Origin: Pseudomonas svalbardensis
Lineage (GTDB): Bacteria; Pseudomonadota; Gammaproteobacteria; Pseudomonadales; Pseudomonadaceae
Direction: 5' to 3'
NCBI RefSeq assembly: GCF_030053115.1
Contig: NZ_CP125619.1
Coordinates: 5,851,001 to 5,915,000 of the forward strand
Length of the DNA stretch: 64,000 bases
In this document: piece after piece, positions 22,448-31,329 of the stretch
Layout: each line of letters opens with the position of its first letter
How positions within the stretch are numbered: the stretch's first letter is position 1
Notes under the pieces: model-generated
What the model was told of the DNA's origin: nothing
Database searches by the model: none
Seen by the model: only the letters and a program-made list of their open reading frames with translations
Position numbers and translations under genes: made by a program

Positions 22448-23854
22448 ATGGGCCTGAATAATCAGTGGATGCAACGCGATCTCGCGGTGTTGTGGCATCC
22501 CTGCACCCAGATGAAAGACCACGAACAGCTGCCGCTGATCCCGATCAAACGCGGTGAAGGCGTTTGGCTGGAGGACTTCGAAGGCAAACGTTACCTCGAC
22601 GCCGTCAGCTCCTGGTGGGTCAACGTGTTTGGTCACGCCAACCCGCGGATCAACCAGCGCATCAAGGATCAGGTCGATCAGCTGGAACACGTGATCCTCG
22701 CTGGTTTCAGTCATCAGCCCGTCATCGAGCTGTCCGAGCGCCTGGTGAAAATGACGCCGGAAGGTCTGACCCGGTGCTTCTACGCCGATAACGGTTCGTC
22801 CTGCATCGAAGTCGCGCTGAAAATGAGCTTTCACTACTGGCTCAACCGCGGCCAGCCGAACAAGAAACGCTTCGTCACCCTGACCAACAGCTACCACGGC
22901 GAGACCATGGCGGCGATGTCGGTGGGCGACGTGCCGCTGTTCACCGAAACCTACAAGGCCCTGCTGCTGGACACCATCAAGGTGCCGAGCCCCGATTGCT
23001 ACCATCGCCCCGAGGGGATGAGCTGGGAAGAACATTCGCGCACTATGTTCGCTGCCATGGAACAGACCCTGGCCGAGAACCACGACACCGTCGCCGCAGT
23101 GATCGTCGAGCCGCTGATCCAGGGCGCCGGCGGCATGCGCATGTACCACCCGGTTTATCTGAAACTGCTGCGTGACGCCTGCGACCGCTATGGCGTGCAC
23201 CTGATCCACGACGAAATCGCCGTCGGCTTCGGCCGCACCGGGACGATGTTCGCCTGCGAACAGGCCGGCATCCGCCCGGACTTCCTCTGCCTGTCTAAGG
23301 CCCTGACCGGCGGTTACCTGCCGTTGGCGGCCTGCGTGACCACCGAAGATGTCTACAGCGCCTTCTATGACGACTACCCGACCCTGCGCGCCTTCCTGCA
23401 TTCCCACAGCTACACCGGCAATCCGCTGGCGTGCGCGGCAGCCTTGGCGACGTTGGATATCTTCGAAGAAGACAACGTCATCGAGAACAACAAGGCGCTG
23501 GCTCAGCGCATGGCCAGCGCCACCGCGCACCTGGCCGATCACCCGAACGTTTCGGAAGTGCGCCAGACCGGCATGGTGCTCGCCATCGAGATGGTCAAGG
23601 ACAAGGCCACCAAGGAAGCTTATCCGTGGCAGGAACGTCGCGGCTTGAAAGTGTTCCAGCATGCACTGGAGCGTGGTGCTTTACTTCGACCGCTGGGCAG
23701 CGTGGTGTACTTCCTGCCGCCGTACGTGATCACGCCTGAACAGATCGACTTTCTGGCCGAAGTGGCCAGCGAAGGCATCGATATTGCGACTCGCGATAGC
23801 GTTAGCGTGGCGGTGCCGAAAGACTTTCACCCCGGTTTTCGCGATCCGGGCTGA
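22448..23854 (+). CDS. bioA: adenosylmethionine-8-amino-7-oxononanoate aminotransferase
   Basis: 468 residues. PLP-dependent class III aminotransferase that uses SAM as amino donor to make 7,8-diaminopelargonate in biotin synthesis. Signature segments: HPCTQMKDHE near residue 17, SSWWVNVFGHANP near 53, DEIAVGFGRTGTMF near 256 and the PLP lysine in LSKALTGGYLPLA near 283. GAGGAG precedes the ATG. Other bio genes are not adjacent, as usual for this locus in Pseudomonas. Confidence 0.97.
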   Translation: MGLNNQWMQRDLAVLWHPCTQMKDHEQLPLIPIKRGEGVWLEDFEGKRYLDAVSSWWVNVFGHANPRINQRIKDQVDQLEHVILAGFSHQPVIELSERLVKMTPEGLTRCFYADNGSSCIEVALKMSFHYWLNRGQPNKKRFVTLTNSYHGETMAAMSVGDVPLFTETYKALLLDTIKVPSPDCYHRPEGMSWEEHSRTMFAAMEQTLAENHDTVAAVIVEPLIQGAGGMRMYHPVYLKLLRDACDRYGVHLIHDEIAVGFGRTGTMFACEQAGIRPDFLCLSKALTGGYLPLAACVTTEDVYSAFYDDYPTLRAFLHSHSYTGNPLACAAALATLDIFEEDNVIENNKALAQRMASATAHLADHPNVSEVRQTGMVLAIEMVKDKATKEAYPWQERRGLKVFQHALERGALLRPLGSVVYFLPPYVITPEQIDFLAEVASEGIDIATRDSVSVAVPKDFHPGFRDPG

Positions 23855-23913
23855 TTGATTTCACCTAAGCTTCTGCGGTGACCGGACTACCGTCATCGTC
23901 GGAACGCCGCCCG

Positions 23914-23972
23914 GAGCAAGCTCGCTCCCACAGTTGACCGCGTACACCTGTGGGAGCGAGCTTGCTCGCGAT
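23914..23972. repeat. REP pair (inverted) between bioA and rsmE
   Basis: GAGCAAGCTCGCTCCCACAG (23914-23933) is followed after 14 bases by its inverse CTGTGGGAGCGAGCTTGCTC (23948-23967). Typical head-to-head Pseudomonas REP doublet. Confidence 0.93.
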
Positions 23973-24012
23973 AGGGCCGCCAAAACCTGCACACATTTTA
24001 CAGAGACCCCCG

Positions 24013-24732
24013 ATGAGACTGTCCCGCTTCTTTATCGACGCCCCCTTGAGCACCGGCGAACACGAGTTGCCCGAGGCCCAGGCCCATTACATCAGCCGCG
24101 TGTTGCGCATGGCCGAGGGTGATGCGTTGCAACTGTTCGACGGTTCGGGCCATGAGTTTCGCGCCACGCTGGTGGAGGTCGGCAAGAAGCGCGTCGTCGT
24201 GCAGATCGATGAAAGCTTCGCCGGGCAGGTTGAGTCGCCATTGTCGATCCATCTCGGCCAGGGCTTGTCCCGTGGCGAGCGGATGGACTGGGCGATTCAG
24301 AAAGCCACCGAACTGGGTGTCACTGAAATCACCCCGATCTTCAGCGACCGCTGTGAAGTCCGGCTGAAGGATGAACGCGCCGACAAACGCCTGATGCACT
24401 GGCGCCAGGTTGCGATCAGCGCGTGCGAGCAATGCGGGCGTTCACGGGTGCCGGTGATTCATCCGCCGCTGCTGCTGGCGGATTGGTTGAAGCAGACTCA
24501 AGCGGAGTTGAAGCTGGTGTTGCATCCGGTGGCTGAGCCGTTGGTGAGTCATGCGAAACCGGCGACGCTGGCGTTTTTGATCGGCCCGGAAGGCGGGTTG
24601 TCTGACGCTGAAGTCGAGCAGGCCAAGGCTGGCGGCTTTCACGCCGCCCGCCTCGGCCCTCGTGTGTTGCGCACTGAAACCGCGCCGGTGGTGGCATTAG
24701 CCGTTGCCCAACAGCTTTGGGGTGACTTCTAG
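24013..24732 (+). CDS. rsmE: 16S rRNA (uracil1498-N3)-methyltransferase
   Basis: 239 residues. SPOUT-class enzyme with an N-terminal PUA-like domain and a C-terminal trefoil knot: LIGPEGGLSDAE near residue 190 and LGPRVLRTETAPV near 213 are the knot motifs that bind SAM. Methylates U1498 of 16S rRNA in the 30S subunit. The ATG at 24013 matches family N-termini (MRLSRFFID); the open frame upstream runs into the REP. REP doublets lie on both sides. Confidence 0.97.
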   Translation: MRLSRFFIDAPLSTGEHELPEAQAHYISRVLRMAEGDALQLFDGSGHEFRATLVEVGKKRVVVQIDESFAGQVESPLSIHLGQGLSRGERMDWAIQKATELGVTEITPIFSDRCEVRLKDERADKRLMHWRQVAISACEQCGRSRVPVIHPPLLLADWLKQTQAELKLVLHPVAEPLVSHAKPATLAFLIGPEGGLSDAEVEQAKAGGFHAARLGPRVLRTETAPVVALAVAQQLWGDF

Positions 24733-24817
24733 GGCCTCTTCGCGAGCAGGCTCGCTCCCACATTTGATCTCTGAACGACACAGATCAAGTGTGGGAGCGA
24801 GCCTGCTCGCGAAGGCC
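24733..24817. repeat. REP pair (inverted) after rsmE
   Basis: CGCGAGCAGGCTCGCTCCCACA and its inverse TGTGGGAGCGAGCCTGCTCGCG face each other across ~33 bases; the outer GGCC ends also pair. Confidence 0.93.
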
Positions 24818-24851
24818 GGCGACGCGGTCTACAAGACATAAAAAACAGAAA

Positions 24852-25754
24852 CTATTGCACCGGATCACTCACCGGTTTAGCGATGATTGCCTTCAGCTCG
24901 CTGGTCATCGGGAATTCCAGATTCAGGCCTTTGGGTGGAATCGGTTGCTGGAACCAGCGCTGGTAGATGCCGTTGATCTCGCCCGAGCTGTACAGATCGG
25001 CGAGGGTCGAGTTCACCAACTCGAGAAACTGCGGGTCGCCCTTGCGCACCATGCAGCTGTAGATTTCCCGCGACTGCTCCTCCCCCACCACAACCCAATT
25101 ATGCGGATCGCGGGCCTTGGCGCGTTCGCCGTAAAGCAGCGCGTCATCCATATAGAACGCCGCCGCCCGACCTGACTGCAGCATCTGGAAGGCTTCACCG
25201 TGGTCCTTGGCGCTGATCACGAACATATCGATCTTGTGATCGATGTTGTAGCTCTTCAGAAACCGCTCGTTGGTGGTGCCCGCGGTGGTCACGACGTTCT
25301 TGCCGCGCAGGTCGGCGAAGCGCTTGATGCCGCTGTCCTTCGCCGTGAGCAACTGACCCTTCACGTAGATAAACCCGTAGGAAAACGCCACTTGCTGCAT
25401 GCGCTCGGCGGTCACGCCGGTGGAACCGCACTCAAGGTCGACCGTGCCGTTCTGCACCAGCGGAATGCGCGTTTGTGAGGTCACCAGGTTGTACTTCACC
25501 TGCAGATCCGGCAGTTCAAGCTTTTGCTTGATGCGCTCGACAATCTTGCTCGCCAGGTCCACCGAATAGCCCATCGGCTGCCCCGTGTGATCACCCACGT
25601 AGGAGAACGGCACCGACGCGTCGCGATAGCCCAGTGTGATGCTCTTGGCATTGGCAACCTTGTTCAGCGTGCCGGTCAGCGGCGCTTCGTTGGCCTGGAC
25701 CTGACTGGCGAGCAGCAAGCCGAGGGTGCAGCCGATCAACGTGATTTTTTGCAT
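24852..25754 (-). CDS. amino-acid ABC transporter substrate-binding protein (GltI-like)
   Basis: 300 residues with a signal peptide (MQKITLIGCTLGLLLASQVQA). The mature SBP_bac_3 domain has GLRDASVPFSYVGD-like start (YRDASVPFSYVGD near residue 44), QTRIPLVQNGTVDLECGSTG near 103 and CMVRKGDPQFLELVN near 233, matching the glutamate/aspartate binding protein branch. The permease and ATPase genes are absent here. It is the last gene of the set DadA-like, RidA, binding protein, so it probably feeds or senses the amino acid used by the operon. Confidence 0.9.
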   Translation of the reverse strand: MQKITLIGCTLGLLLASQVQANEAPLTGTLNKVANAKSITLGYRDASVPFSYVGDHTGQPMGYSVDLASKIVERIKQKLELPDLQVKYNLVTSQTRIPLVQNGTVDLECGSTGVTAERMQQVAFSYGFIYVKGQLLTAKDSGIKRFADLRGKNVVTTAGTTNERFLKSYNIDHKIDMFVISAKDHGEAFQMLQSGRAAAFYMDDALLYGERAKARDPHNWVVVGEEQSREIYSCMVRKGDPQFLELVNSTLADLYSSGEINGIYQRWFQQPIPPKGLNLEFPMTSELKAIIAKPVSDPVQ

Positions 25755-25781
25755 TGTTATTCTCCGTTGTGGGTAGAGCGA

Positions 25782-26132
25782 TTAGCGGCGGGCGGCGATC
25801 ACAGTGATTTCCACCAAAACCTCTGGACGGGCCAGTTGCGCCTGCAAAGTAGTGCGGGTCGGCGCCTTGCCCGGTGACAACCACTGCGACCAGACCTCAT
25901 TCATGGCGGCAAAGTCGCGGCCAATGTCGTTCAGGTAAATGGTCGCGTTGAGCAGATGATCCTTGTCGCTGCCAGCTTCGGCCAACAACGCATCGATCTT
26001 CGCCAGCACCTCGGCGGTTTGGCCGGTGACGTCGGTGCTGTCACCCGGAACCTGTCCCGAGAGAAACACCAGATCGCCAAAGGTCACCGCGCCAGAGAGT
26101 CGGCTGTTGCTGTTGATACGGTTGATGCTCAT
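25782..26132 (-). CDS. RidA family enamine/imine deaminase
   Basis: 116 residues, a single YjgF/YER057c/UK114 domain: the conserved arginine segment (AQLARPEVLVEITVIA) is at the C-terminus and SGQVPGDS near residue 26. RidA hydrolyses reactive imines produced by amino-acid oxidases. Its place 18 bases after a DadA-like oxidase gene fits that job exactly. The ATG follows an AAAAGGAAAA ribosome site. Confidence 0.93.
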   Translation of the reverse strand: MSINRINSNSRLSGAVTFGDLVFLSGQVPGDSTDVTGQTAEVLAKIDALLAEAGSDKDHLLNATIYLNDIGRDFAAMNEVWSQWLSPGKAPTRTTLQAQLARPEVLVEITVIAARR

Positions 26133-26150
26133 CGGTTTTTCCTTTTCAAG

Positions 26151-27392
26151 TCAGGCGACGCGGGGGGCGAGGCCCTGCATTTCGATTGAGGGTGTGCGCC
26201 GGGCGATCAACTCGCTGAGCAACCGGGCGCTGCCACAAGCCAGGGTAAAACCCAGGGCGCCATGGCCGAGGTTGAGCCACAGGTTGCGGTACGCCGTGGC
26301 GCCGATCAACGGCACGCCGCTGGGGGTGGCCGGGCGCATGCCTGCCCATTCGATGGCGGCGTCGTAATCACCCGCATTGGGCAAGGTTTCCTGCGCCTGG
26401 CGCTTGATCAGCGCCAGACGTTTGGGGTCGAGCGCCGGGTCGAAACCGACAATGTCGACCATCGCCGCCACGCGCAGCTGTTCACCGATGCGGGCGTACA
26501 CAATCTTGCGGTTGTAATCGGTGATGCTCAGCTCCGGCGCGCGATGTTCGGCGCGGATCGGCAAGGTCAGGCTGTAGCCCTTGAGCGGATACAGCGGCAG
26601 GTTCATGCCGGGCAGCGCCAGCGCCGGACTGCGATGTCCGGCGGCAATCACCAGTTGTTCGACCGGCAGCACTTGCGAACCCATTTCTACGGCCTGCACC
26701 GCGCCGTCCGCGTGGCGAATGCCGGTGACCTTTTGGCCGAGTAAAAACTCGCAACGCCCCGACGCCTGGAGTCGAGCCTGCAGTTGCTGGCAGAAAGCAT
26801 GGCAATCGGCAACCTCCTCGTCAGGCGTATAAATCGCGCCCACAAACGGCGCCTCGGCCAGTGCAGGCTCCAGCTGCGCGTATTCGGCCCGCGACAGCAC
26901 GTGCTGCTGTTGCGGATCGGCCAGGCCATGGCGCGCATGCTCAAAACTCGCGGCTTCACGAAACGTCACCAGTTTGCCGTTGCGCCGCCAGTTGAAACCG
27001 TCGAGACGATCTTCGTCGCGCCAGCCTTGCAGCGTGGACTGACTCAGCAGCGCCAGACGCAGCAGGTGCGCGCCGTTGCGCTGATTCACCGAACGACGGC
27101 AGGCCGCCAGGAAGGACGCCATCCAGCGCCATTGCGCCGGGTCCAGGCGCGGACGCAGCTTCAACGGCGAGTCACCGCGCAACATCCAGCCAAGCGCCTG
27201 CAACGGTACGCCGGCATCGGCCAGCGGCGCGACGTAGCGGTAGGACAACTGGCCCCCGTTGGCGAAACTGGTCTCGCTGCCCAGCGAATCCCGGGCCTCG
27301 ATCAGCGTCACGTCGATGCCGTCGCGCACCAGTGCGTAAGCCGTCGTCAGCCCAATGACGCCACCACCGATGATGCAAACCCGCTGAGCCAT
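26151..27392 (-). CDS. D-amino-acid dehydrogenase-like FAD oxidoreductase (DadA family)
   Basis: 413 residues. The N-terminus is the FAD site CIIGGGVIGLTTAYALVRDG followed by an acidic strand end (LIEARDS). Segments GQLSYRYVAPLADAGVP near residue 47 and WAGMRPATPSGVPLIGAT near 350 are typical of DadA and glycine-oxidase-like enzymes. Probably oxidises a D-amino acid to an imine that the adjacent RidA hydrolyses. It is not the main dadA-dadX locus: no alanine racemase is next to it. Divergent from a LysR gene across 107 bases. Confidence 0.9.
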   Translation of the reverse strand: MAQRVCIIGGGVIGLTTAYALVRDGIDVTLIEARDSLGSETSFANGGQLSYRYVAPLADAGVPLQALGWMLRGDSPLKLRPRLDPAQWRWMASFLAACRRSVNQRNGAHLLRLALLSQSTLQGWRDEDRLDGFNWRRNGKLVTFREAASFEHARHGLADPQQQHVLSRAEYAQLEPALAEAPFVGAIYTPDEEVADCHAFCQQLQARLQASGRCEFLLGQKVTGIRHADGAVQAVEMGSQVLPVEQLVIAAGHRSPALALPGMNLPLYPLKGYSLTLPIRAEHRAPELSITDYNRKIVYARIGEQLRVAAMVDIVGFDPALDPKRLALIKRQAQETLPNAGDYDAAIEWAGMRPATPSGVPLIGATAYRNLWLNLGHGALGFTLACGSARLLSELIARRTPSIEMQGLAPRVA

Positions 27393-27499
27393 GTCTGTCC
27401 TTAACCGTTGTTGAAACAGGCTTCAGGTTAGGACCAGGTGACAGACCTTGAACAATGCATAAAGATGCCTGACCCATAAACAAAGGTTATGGACTTGCC

Positions 27500-28408
27500 A
27501 TGCGACTGCGACACATCGAGATTTTCCAGGCCATTCGCCAGACCGGTTCGGTCAGTGGTGCCGCGCAGTTGCTGCACGTATCGCAGCCGGCGGTGAGCAA
27601 AGTGCTGCAACACGCCGAGCAGCAACTGGGCTTCCCGTTATTCCTGCGGGTGCGCGGTAAATTGCAGGCTACGCCCGAAGCGCTGGAGCTTGAGCGCGAA
27701 GTCGACAAGGTCACCGAAAGCCTGCAAGGCGTGCGACGTCTGGCCCAGAGCCTGCGTCGCGAGCCGGGGCACAGCGTACGGATCGGCGCGATCCCGGCGC
27801 TGGCCCTGTCGCTGCTGCCGCCGGCCATCAACGAGTGGACGCAACGCTACTCGGACATCGTCTGCGAACTGTCCAGCGCCCACAGCCGTGAGCTGATGCA
27901 GAATTTGTTGATGCGCGAAGTGGATGTGGCGCTGACCTTGCAGCCGCCGGATCATCCGGGCCTGAAGGCGCAGCCGCTGGCCTGCGGGGTTTTGGTGGCG
28001 CTGGCGCCGTCGGGTTATTGGGCCGACGACGCCTTGAGCCAGCCGTTGCCATTGATCGAACTGGCCGGCGCGCCGCTGATCGGCCTGTCCAGCGCCGACC
28101 CGCTGGCGGCCAGACTCGACAGCTACCTTGAGGCGGTCGATCCGCCGCCACGGGTACGCATCGCCGTGCAGACCTATTCGCTCGCGCGGGCGATGGTTGA
28201 ATCCGGTGCCGGGCTGGCGGTGATCGATCCGTTTACCGCGCTCGGCGCGTCCCCCGCCACCACGGCGATTCGACCTCTGGCGCCAGCGTTACCAATCACC
28301 TTGTACGCGGTCACCCGCGCCGACGAACCGCCGCCCCATACCTTGAGCGACTTGTTGCAGGTGTTCAGCCGACGGGCGCAGGCGCAGCTGGATCGCTTGA
28401 TCCCGTAG
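27500..28408 (+). CDS. LysR-family transcriptional regulator
   Basis: 302 residues. The winged HTH is at residues 1-60 (MRLRHIEIFQAIRQTGSVSG then QPAVSKVLQHAEQQLG), followed by a substrate-binding effector domain. It is divergent from the DadA-like/RidA/binding-protein operon, the classic arrangement for a LysR regulator of that operon, so an amino-acid effector is likely. It ends five bases before the convergent hemolysin III gene. Confidence 0.92.
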   Translation: MRLRHIEIFQAIRQTGSVSGAAQLLHVSQPAVSKVLQHAEQQLGFPLFLRVRGKLQATPEALELEREVDKVTESLQGVRRLAQSLRREPGHSVRIGAIPALALSLLPPAINEWTQRYSDIVCELSSAHSRELMQNLLMREVDVALTLQPPDHPGLKAQPLACGVLVALAPSGYWADDALSQPLPLIELAGAPLIGLSSADPLAARLDSYLEAVDPPPRVRIAVQTYSLARAMVESGAGLAVIDPFTALGASPATTAIRPLAPALPITLYAVTRADEPPPHTLSDLLQVFSRRAQAQLDRLIP

Positions 28409-28413
28409 CGACC

Positions 28414-29031
28414 TCAAAGGACATAAAACAGAATCGCCACGAAGTGCAGCAAACTCCCGGCGATCACAAACAGGTGCCAGATCCCGTGGGCATGGCGTAA
28501 ACGACTATCCAGCGCAAAAAAGACAATGCCCACGGTGTACAGCACGCCGCCCGACGCCAGCCAGGCGAAACCTGTACTGCCCAACGCCGCCAGTAACGGC
28601 TTGACCGCCACCAGCACGATCCAGCCCATCACCGCATAGATCACGATCGACAGAATCCGCGCTTCGGAACGCGGTTTGATCTCTTGCAGGATGCCGATCA
28701 GCGCCAGCCCCCAGACAATCCCGAACAGCGTCCAGCCCCACGGCCCGCGCAATGTCACCAGACAAAAAGGCGTGTAGCTGCCGGCAATCAGCAGGTAGAT
28801 CGAAAAGTGATCGACCTTCTGCATGATCGCTTTCTTGCGCCCTCGCACGCTGTGGTAAACGGTCGACGCGCTGTAAAGCACCAGCAAGGTAAACCCGTAA
28901 ATCGCCACGCTGACGATCTTCCACGGGCTGCCGTCCATGCCGGCGATCACCAGCATCCACACCACCCCGACAACCGCTGCCACCGCCCCGACCAGATGCG
29001 TCCAGGCGTTCAATCTTTCCCCGTGATACAT
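28414..29031 (-). CDS. hemolysin III (TrhA/YqfA) family membrane protein
   Basis: 205 residues, seven predicted membrane helices. Signature residues are the N-terminal GERLNAWTHLVGA, STVYHSVRGRKK near residue 56, the DHFSIYLLIAGSYTPFC segment near 77 and HAHGIWHLFVIAGSLLHF at the C-terminus (progestin/adiponectin receptor-like histidines). Despite the name, these are usually membrane-homeostasis proteins. No partner genes nearby. Confidence 0.92.
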   Translation of the reverse strand: MYHGERLNAWTHLVGAVAAVVGVVWMLVIAGMDGSPWKIVSVAIYGFTLLVLYSASTVYHSVRGRKKAIMQKVDHFSIYLLIAGSYTPFCLVTLRGPWGWTLFGIVWGLALIGILQEIKPRSEARILSIVIYAVMGWIVLVAVKPLLAALGSTGFAWLASGGVLYTVGIVFFALDSRLRHAHGIWHLFVIAGSLLHFVAILFYVL

Positions 29032-29186
29032 GTGTTGCTCACCTCAAAATTCATTAACACAAAGGCCGCAACCTGGACCCCACTCGAAAGCGCTTGGAGT
29101 GTTGGGTGGGGGGCATCAATCAAGCAGAGTGTTGGATCGTTACGGTCAGGGTAATGGTTGGTCTGGTCTTTTGTGTCAGTTAGATT

Positions 29187-29212
29187 CACCCCTCACCCTA
29201 ACCCTCTCCCCA
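29187..29212. repeat. left part of a palindromic intergenic repeat split by IS481
   Basis: CACCCCTCACCCTAACCCTC then TCCCCA; the remainder continues at 30503-30643 on the other side of the IS. The uninterrupted relative lies inverted at 54748-54915. Confidence 0.85.
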
Positions 29213-30497
29213 TGTTTGTACCGGACACATGGTGGACACATGTTCGGGGACATGGTGGACGTCTTCAAAGCCGCTTTCCTGATACAACGGTCTGCAAGCT
29301 CAAGTCAATTTTGGCAATGCGATGTCTGCTCCAATAGATGTCGTAGATGCCATCCTCGGTCGTTTCTCTGATGGCTATGTGCTCGCCGATGAAGGCCTTT
29401 CCAATCGCATACTTGCGGCTTTTCCAGTACATCTCGCCATTGGCCTGAACCTTTCTGATCAAATCCCCTTCGGCGTACTCCAGTGCTTGCCGATGCTCCT
29501 GGTATTCACGAGGACTACAGCTGTAGCGAGTCGCTGGAACCTCCATTTCCAATGCTTGATGGGGGCGTTTCTGGTTGTAGATATCGCGCCAGATATCGAA
29601 GGCGTTCTGTGCCCCAAGCAGGTCGATGAAGCACTGACCTTGCAAAACTTCAGCCTTGAGGCTGCGGTGAAAACGCTCAAGCTTGCCCTGAGTCTGCGGG
29701 TGATAAGGCCTGGAGTGGCCCACTCGGATGCCCTGGCTCATCAGCCAGACCTCTAACGCGGTATAAACCCCGCTCTGATCGCCCCACGGTGCACCGTTAT
29801 CCATGGTCATGCGCATCGGCAAGCCGTAGCGCCGAAACACGTGGATAAGCTGCTCCTGCACGGTCTGACGCTGCTCGTTGCCACAGGCCGCGATGCACAG
29901 CGAGAACCGCGAATGGTCGTCCAATACCGTCAAGGGATGGCAGCGACCATGGCGCATGCCGACATGTCCCTTGAAGTCCATCTGCCAAAGATCGTTGGGG
30001 GCTTCATGCTCAAATCGGATAAAGGGTTTGGTATTTGCCGCCTGCGGGTCGATTCGCGAATTACGCTGCAAAATCGCATGCACCGTGCTGACGGCGGGCA
30101 TCAAATACCCCTCATCCTCCAGATTGCGTTTGAGCTTGCGGGCGCCCCAGGCCGTGTGCTCCACCCCCAAGGCCAGAATCTGCTTTTCAACCGTATCAGC
30201 GCAGCGTTTGGGTGAATGTTTTGGGCGCCGAGACTGGTCGTGCAAGCCGTCTGCACCAGAGGTTTCGAACCGGCCAAGCCATTTGTATCCGGTGCTTGGG
30301 CTGATATGAAAGCGTCGGCAGAGTTGTCGGATATTGGCCCCTTCTTGCCGAGCTAACAGTACAAATTCGGAACGAAGCTGCATGGTGGACACCTCTTCCC
30401 AAGACACAAACCATCTCCTTTCAGATGAGCAATGTGTCTATTTAAAAGTGTCCACCATGTCTCCGAACACCTGTCCACCATGTGTCCGGTACAAACA
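29213..30497 (-). mobile_element. IS481-family insertion sequence, complete, 1285 bp
   Basis: The element is bounded by 48-base inverted repeats (29213-29260 and 30450-30497, 45 of 48 bases identical) that begin TGTTTGTACCGGACACATGG. Each repeat holds two copies of an ACATGGTGGAC motif, likely transposase binding sites. It is flanked by a 5-bp target duplication CCCCA (29208-29212 and 30498-30502). One intact transposase gene fills the interior, so the copy looks recent and possibly active. Confidence 0.93.
29265..30383 (-). CDS. IS481-family DDE transposase
   Basis: 372 residues from the ATG at 30383 (GAGG eight bases upstream); a GTG at 30407 would add eight residues. N-terminal HTH (IRQLCRRFHISPSTGYKWLGRF) followed by an rve/DDE core: NDLWQMDFKGH, TMDNGAPWGDQ and QTQGKLERFHRSLKAE supply the two Asp and the Glu, and an Arg/Tyr-rich C-terminal portion follows. 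No frameshift or stop interrupts it. Confidence 0.93.
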   Translation of the reverse strand: MQLRSEFVLLARQEGANIRQLCRRFHISPSTGYKWLGRFETSGADGLHDQSRRPKHSPKRCADTVEKQILALGVEHTAWGARKLKRNLEDEGYLMPAVSTVHAILQRNSRIDPQAANTKPFIRFEHEAPNDLWQMDFKGHVGMRHGRCHPLTVLDDHSRFSLCIAACGNEQRQTVQEQLIHVFRRYGLPMRMTMDNGAPWGDQSGVYTALEVWLMSQGIRVGHSRPYHPQTQGKLERFHRSLKAEVLQGQCFIDLLGAQNAFDIWRDIYNQKRPHQALEMEVPATRYSCSPREYQEHRQALEYAEGDLIRKVQANGEMYWKSRKYAIGKAFIGEHIAIRETTEDGIYDIYWSRHRIAKIDLSLQTVVSGKRL

Positions 30498-30502
30498 CCC
30501 CA

Positions 30503-30643
30503 GAGGGTAGAGGGGACTGACCGAGGTGTCTTTCGCTATACATCGACCTGAGATATCGAGTTGAACTCAGGTTACGAAAACCATGAAGATCTGCTCCCTT
30601 TCCCCCTCTCCCCCGTGGGGAGAGGGCTGGGGTGAGGGGTGGA
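30503..30643. repeat. right part of the palindromic intergenic repeat split by IS481
   Basis: Starts GAGGGTAGAGGGGACTGACC and ends in the hairpin CCCTCTCCCCC/GGGGAGAGGG followed by CTGGGGTGAGGGGTGG. With 29187-29212 it reconstructs the same unit seen whole at 54748-54915. The 30644-30690 remainder holds no gene. Confidence 0.85.
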
Positions 30644-30690
30644 TTTCCAACACACCTAGTTTTTATGTTGAAACAGCTTTCAGTCCACCG

Positions 30691-31320
30691 CTACGTAACA
30701 GATTCTCCAGGTTCTCGTTGCTGCCCATCCTTGGACTCCAAAGGGTTTCCCCCCATCAGGTTGATCTTGTCCTGCTGCGCTACCCGCACGACGAAGCTAT
30801 TTTTAGCGGCCAGTTTCGCGGCCCAGTCGTCGGGGGTGTAGAGCGTCGGGTTGAGGGTGCGGCCCAGTTGCTCTTCCATAGGCAGGAGCCGCTCCATCAC
30901 TTCACTGTAGTGGAGGCTTTCGCCGATCAGCATGAGATCAATGTCACTGGATGCGTTTGCCTGATCCTTGGCGATAGAGCCGTACACAAATGCCCAAGTG
31001 ATCTGTTCGGCAAAGGGTTGGAGCGCCTGACGCAGAGGCTCGGCAATACCAAAGGTTTTGCGGGCGATGCCCAGCAGTTCGGCATAGATCGGGCAGTCGG
31101 GATTGGCTTGATAGTGGGTCTGGTTACCCTGACGGGTCATGGTCAGGACGCCTGCCCGCTGCAACCGATCCAGCTCGCGCATGAGGCTGCCTTTACCCAC
31201 TTGAGCCCAGCGGGCGATCTCGTTGGCGTAAAAACTGCGGTCGGGTTTACCAAACAGCAGGCCGAGCACTTTTTGCTGGGTGGTGGTGAACAAGGCTTCG
31301 CTCAGTGACAGGTTTTTCAC
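30691..31320 (-). CDS. HTH-nucleotidyltransferase fusion protein
   Basis: 209 residues. Residues ~10-75 form a winged HTH (QKVLGLLFGKPDRSFYANEI, GKGSLMRELDRLQRAGVLT). Residues ~105-190 form a minimal nucleotidyltransferase domain with GSIAKDQANASSDIDLMLIG, i.e. the GS...DxD metal-binding signature. Such fusions are regulator/antitoxin-like; MNT domains are often paired with HEPN toxins, but no HEPN gene is adjacent and an IS lies downstream. A strong palindrome sits immediately upstream. Function not established. Confidence 0.85.
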   Translation of the reverse strand: MKNLSLSEALFTTTQQKVLGLLFGKPDRSFYANEIARWAQVGKGSLMRELDRLQRAGVLTMTRQGNQTHYQANPDCPIYAELLGIARKTFGIAEPLRQALQPFAEQITWAFVYGSIAKDQANASSDIDLMLIGESLHYSEVMERLLPMEEQLGRTLNPTLYTPDDWAAKLAAKNSFVVRVAQQDKINLMGGNPLESKDGQQREPGESVT

Positions 31321-31329
31321 GGCAACGAC

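Noticed and set aside
22379..23662. 427-codon minus-strand frame over bioA
   Set aside because: Antisense shadow of an unmistakable aminotransferase.
23914..24817. CRISPR-like repeats around rsmE
   Set aside because: The repeats are inverted REP doublets without regular spacing or spacers, and there are no cas genes.
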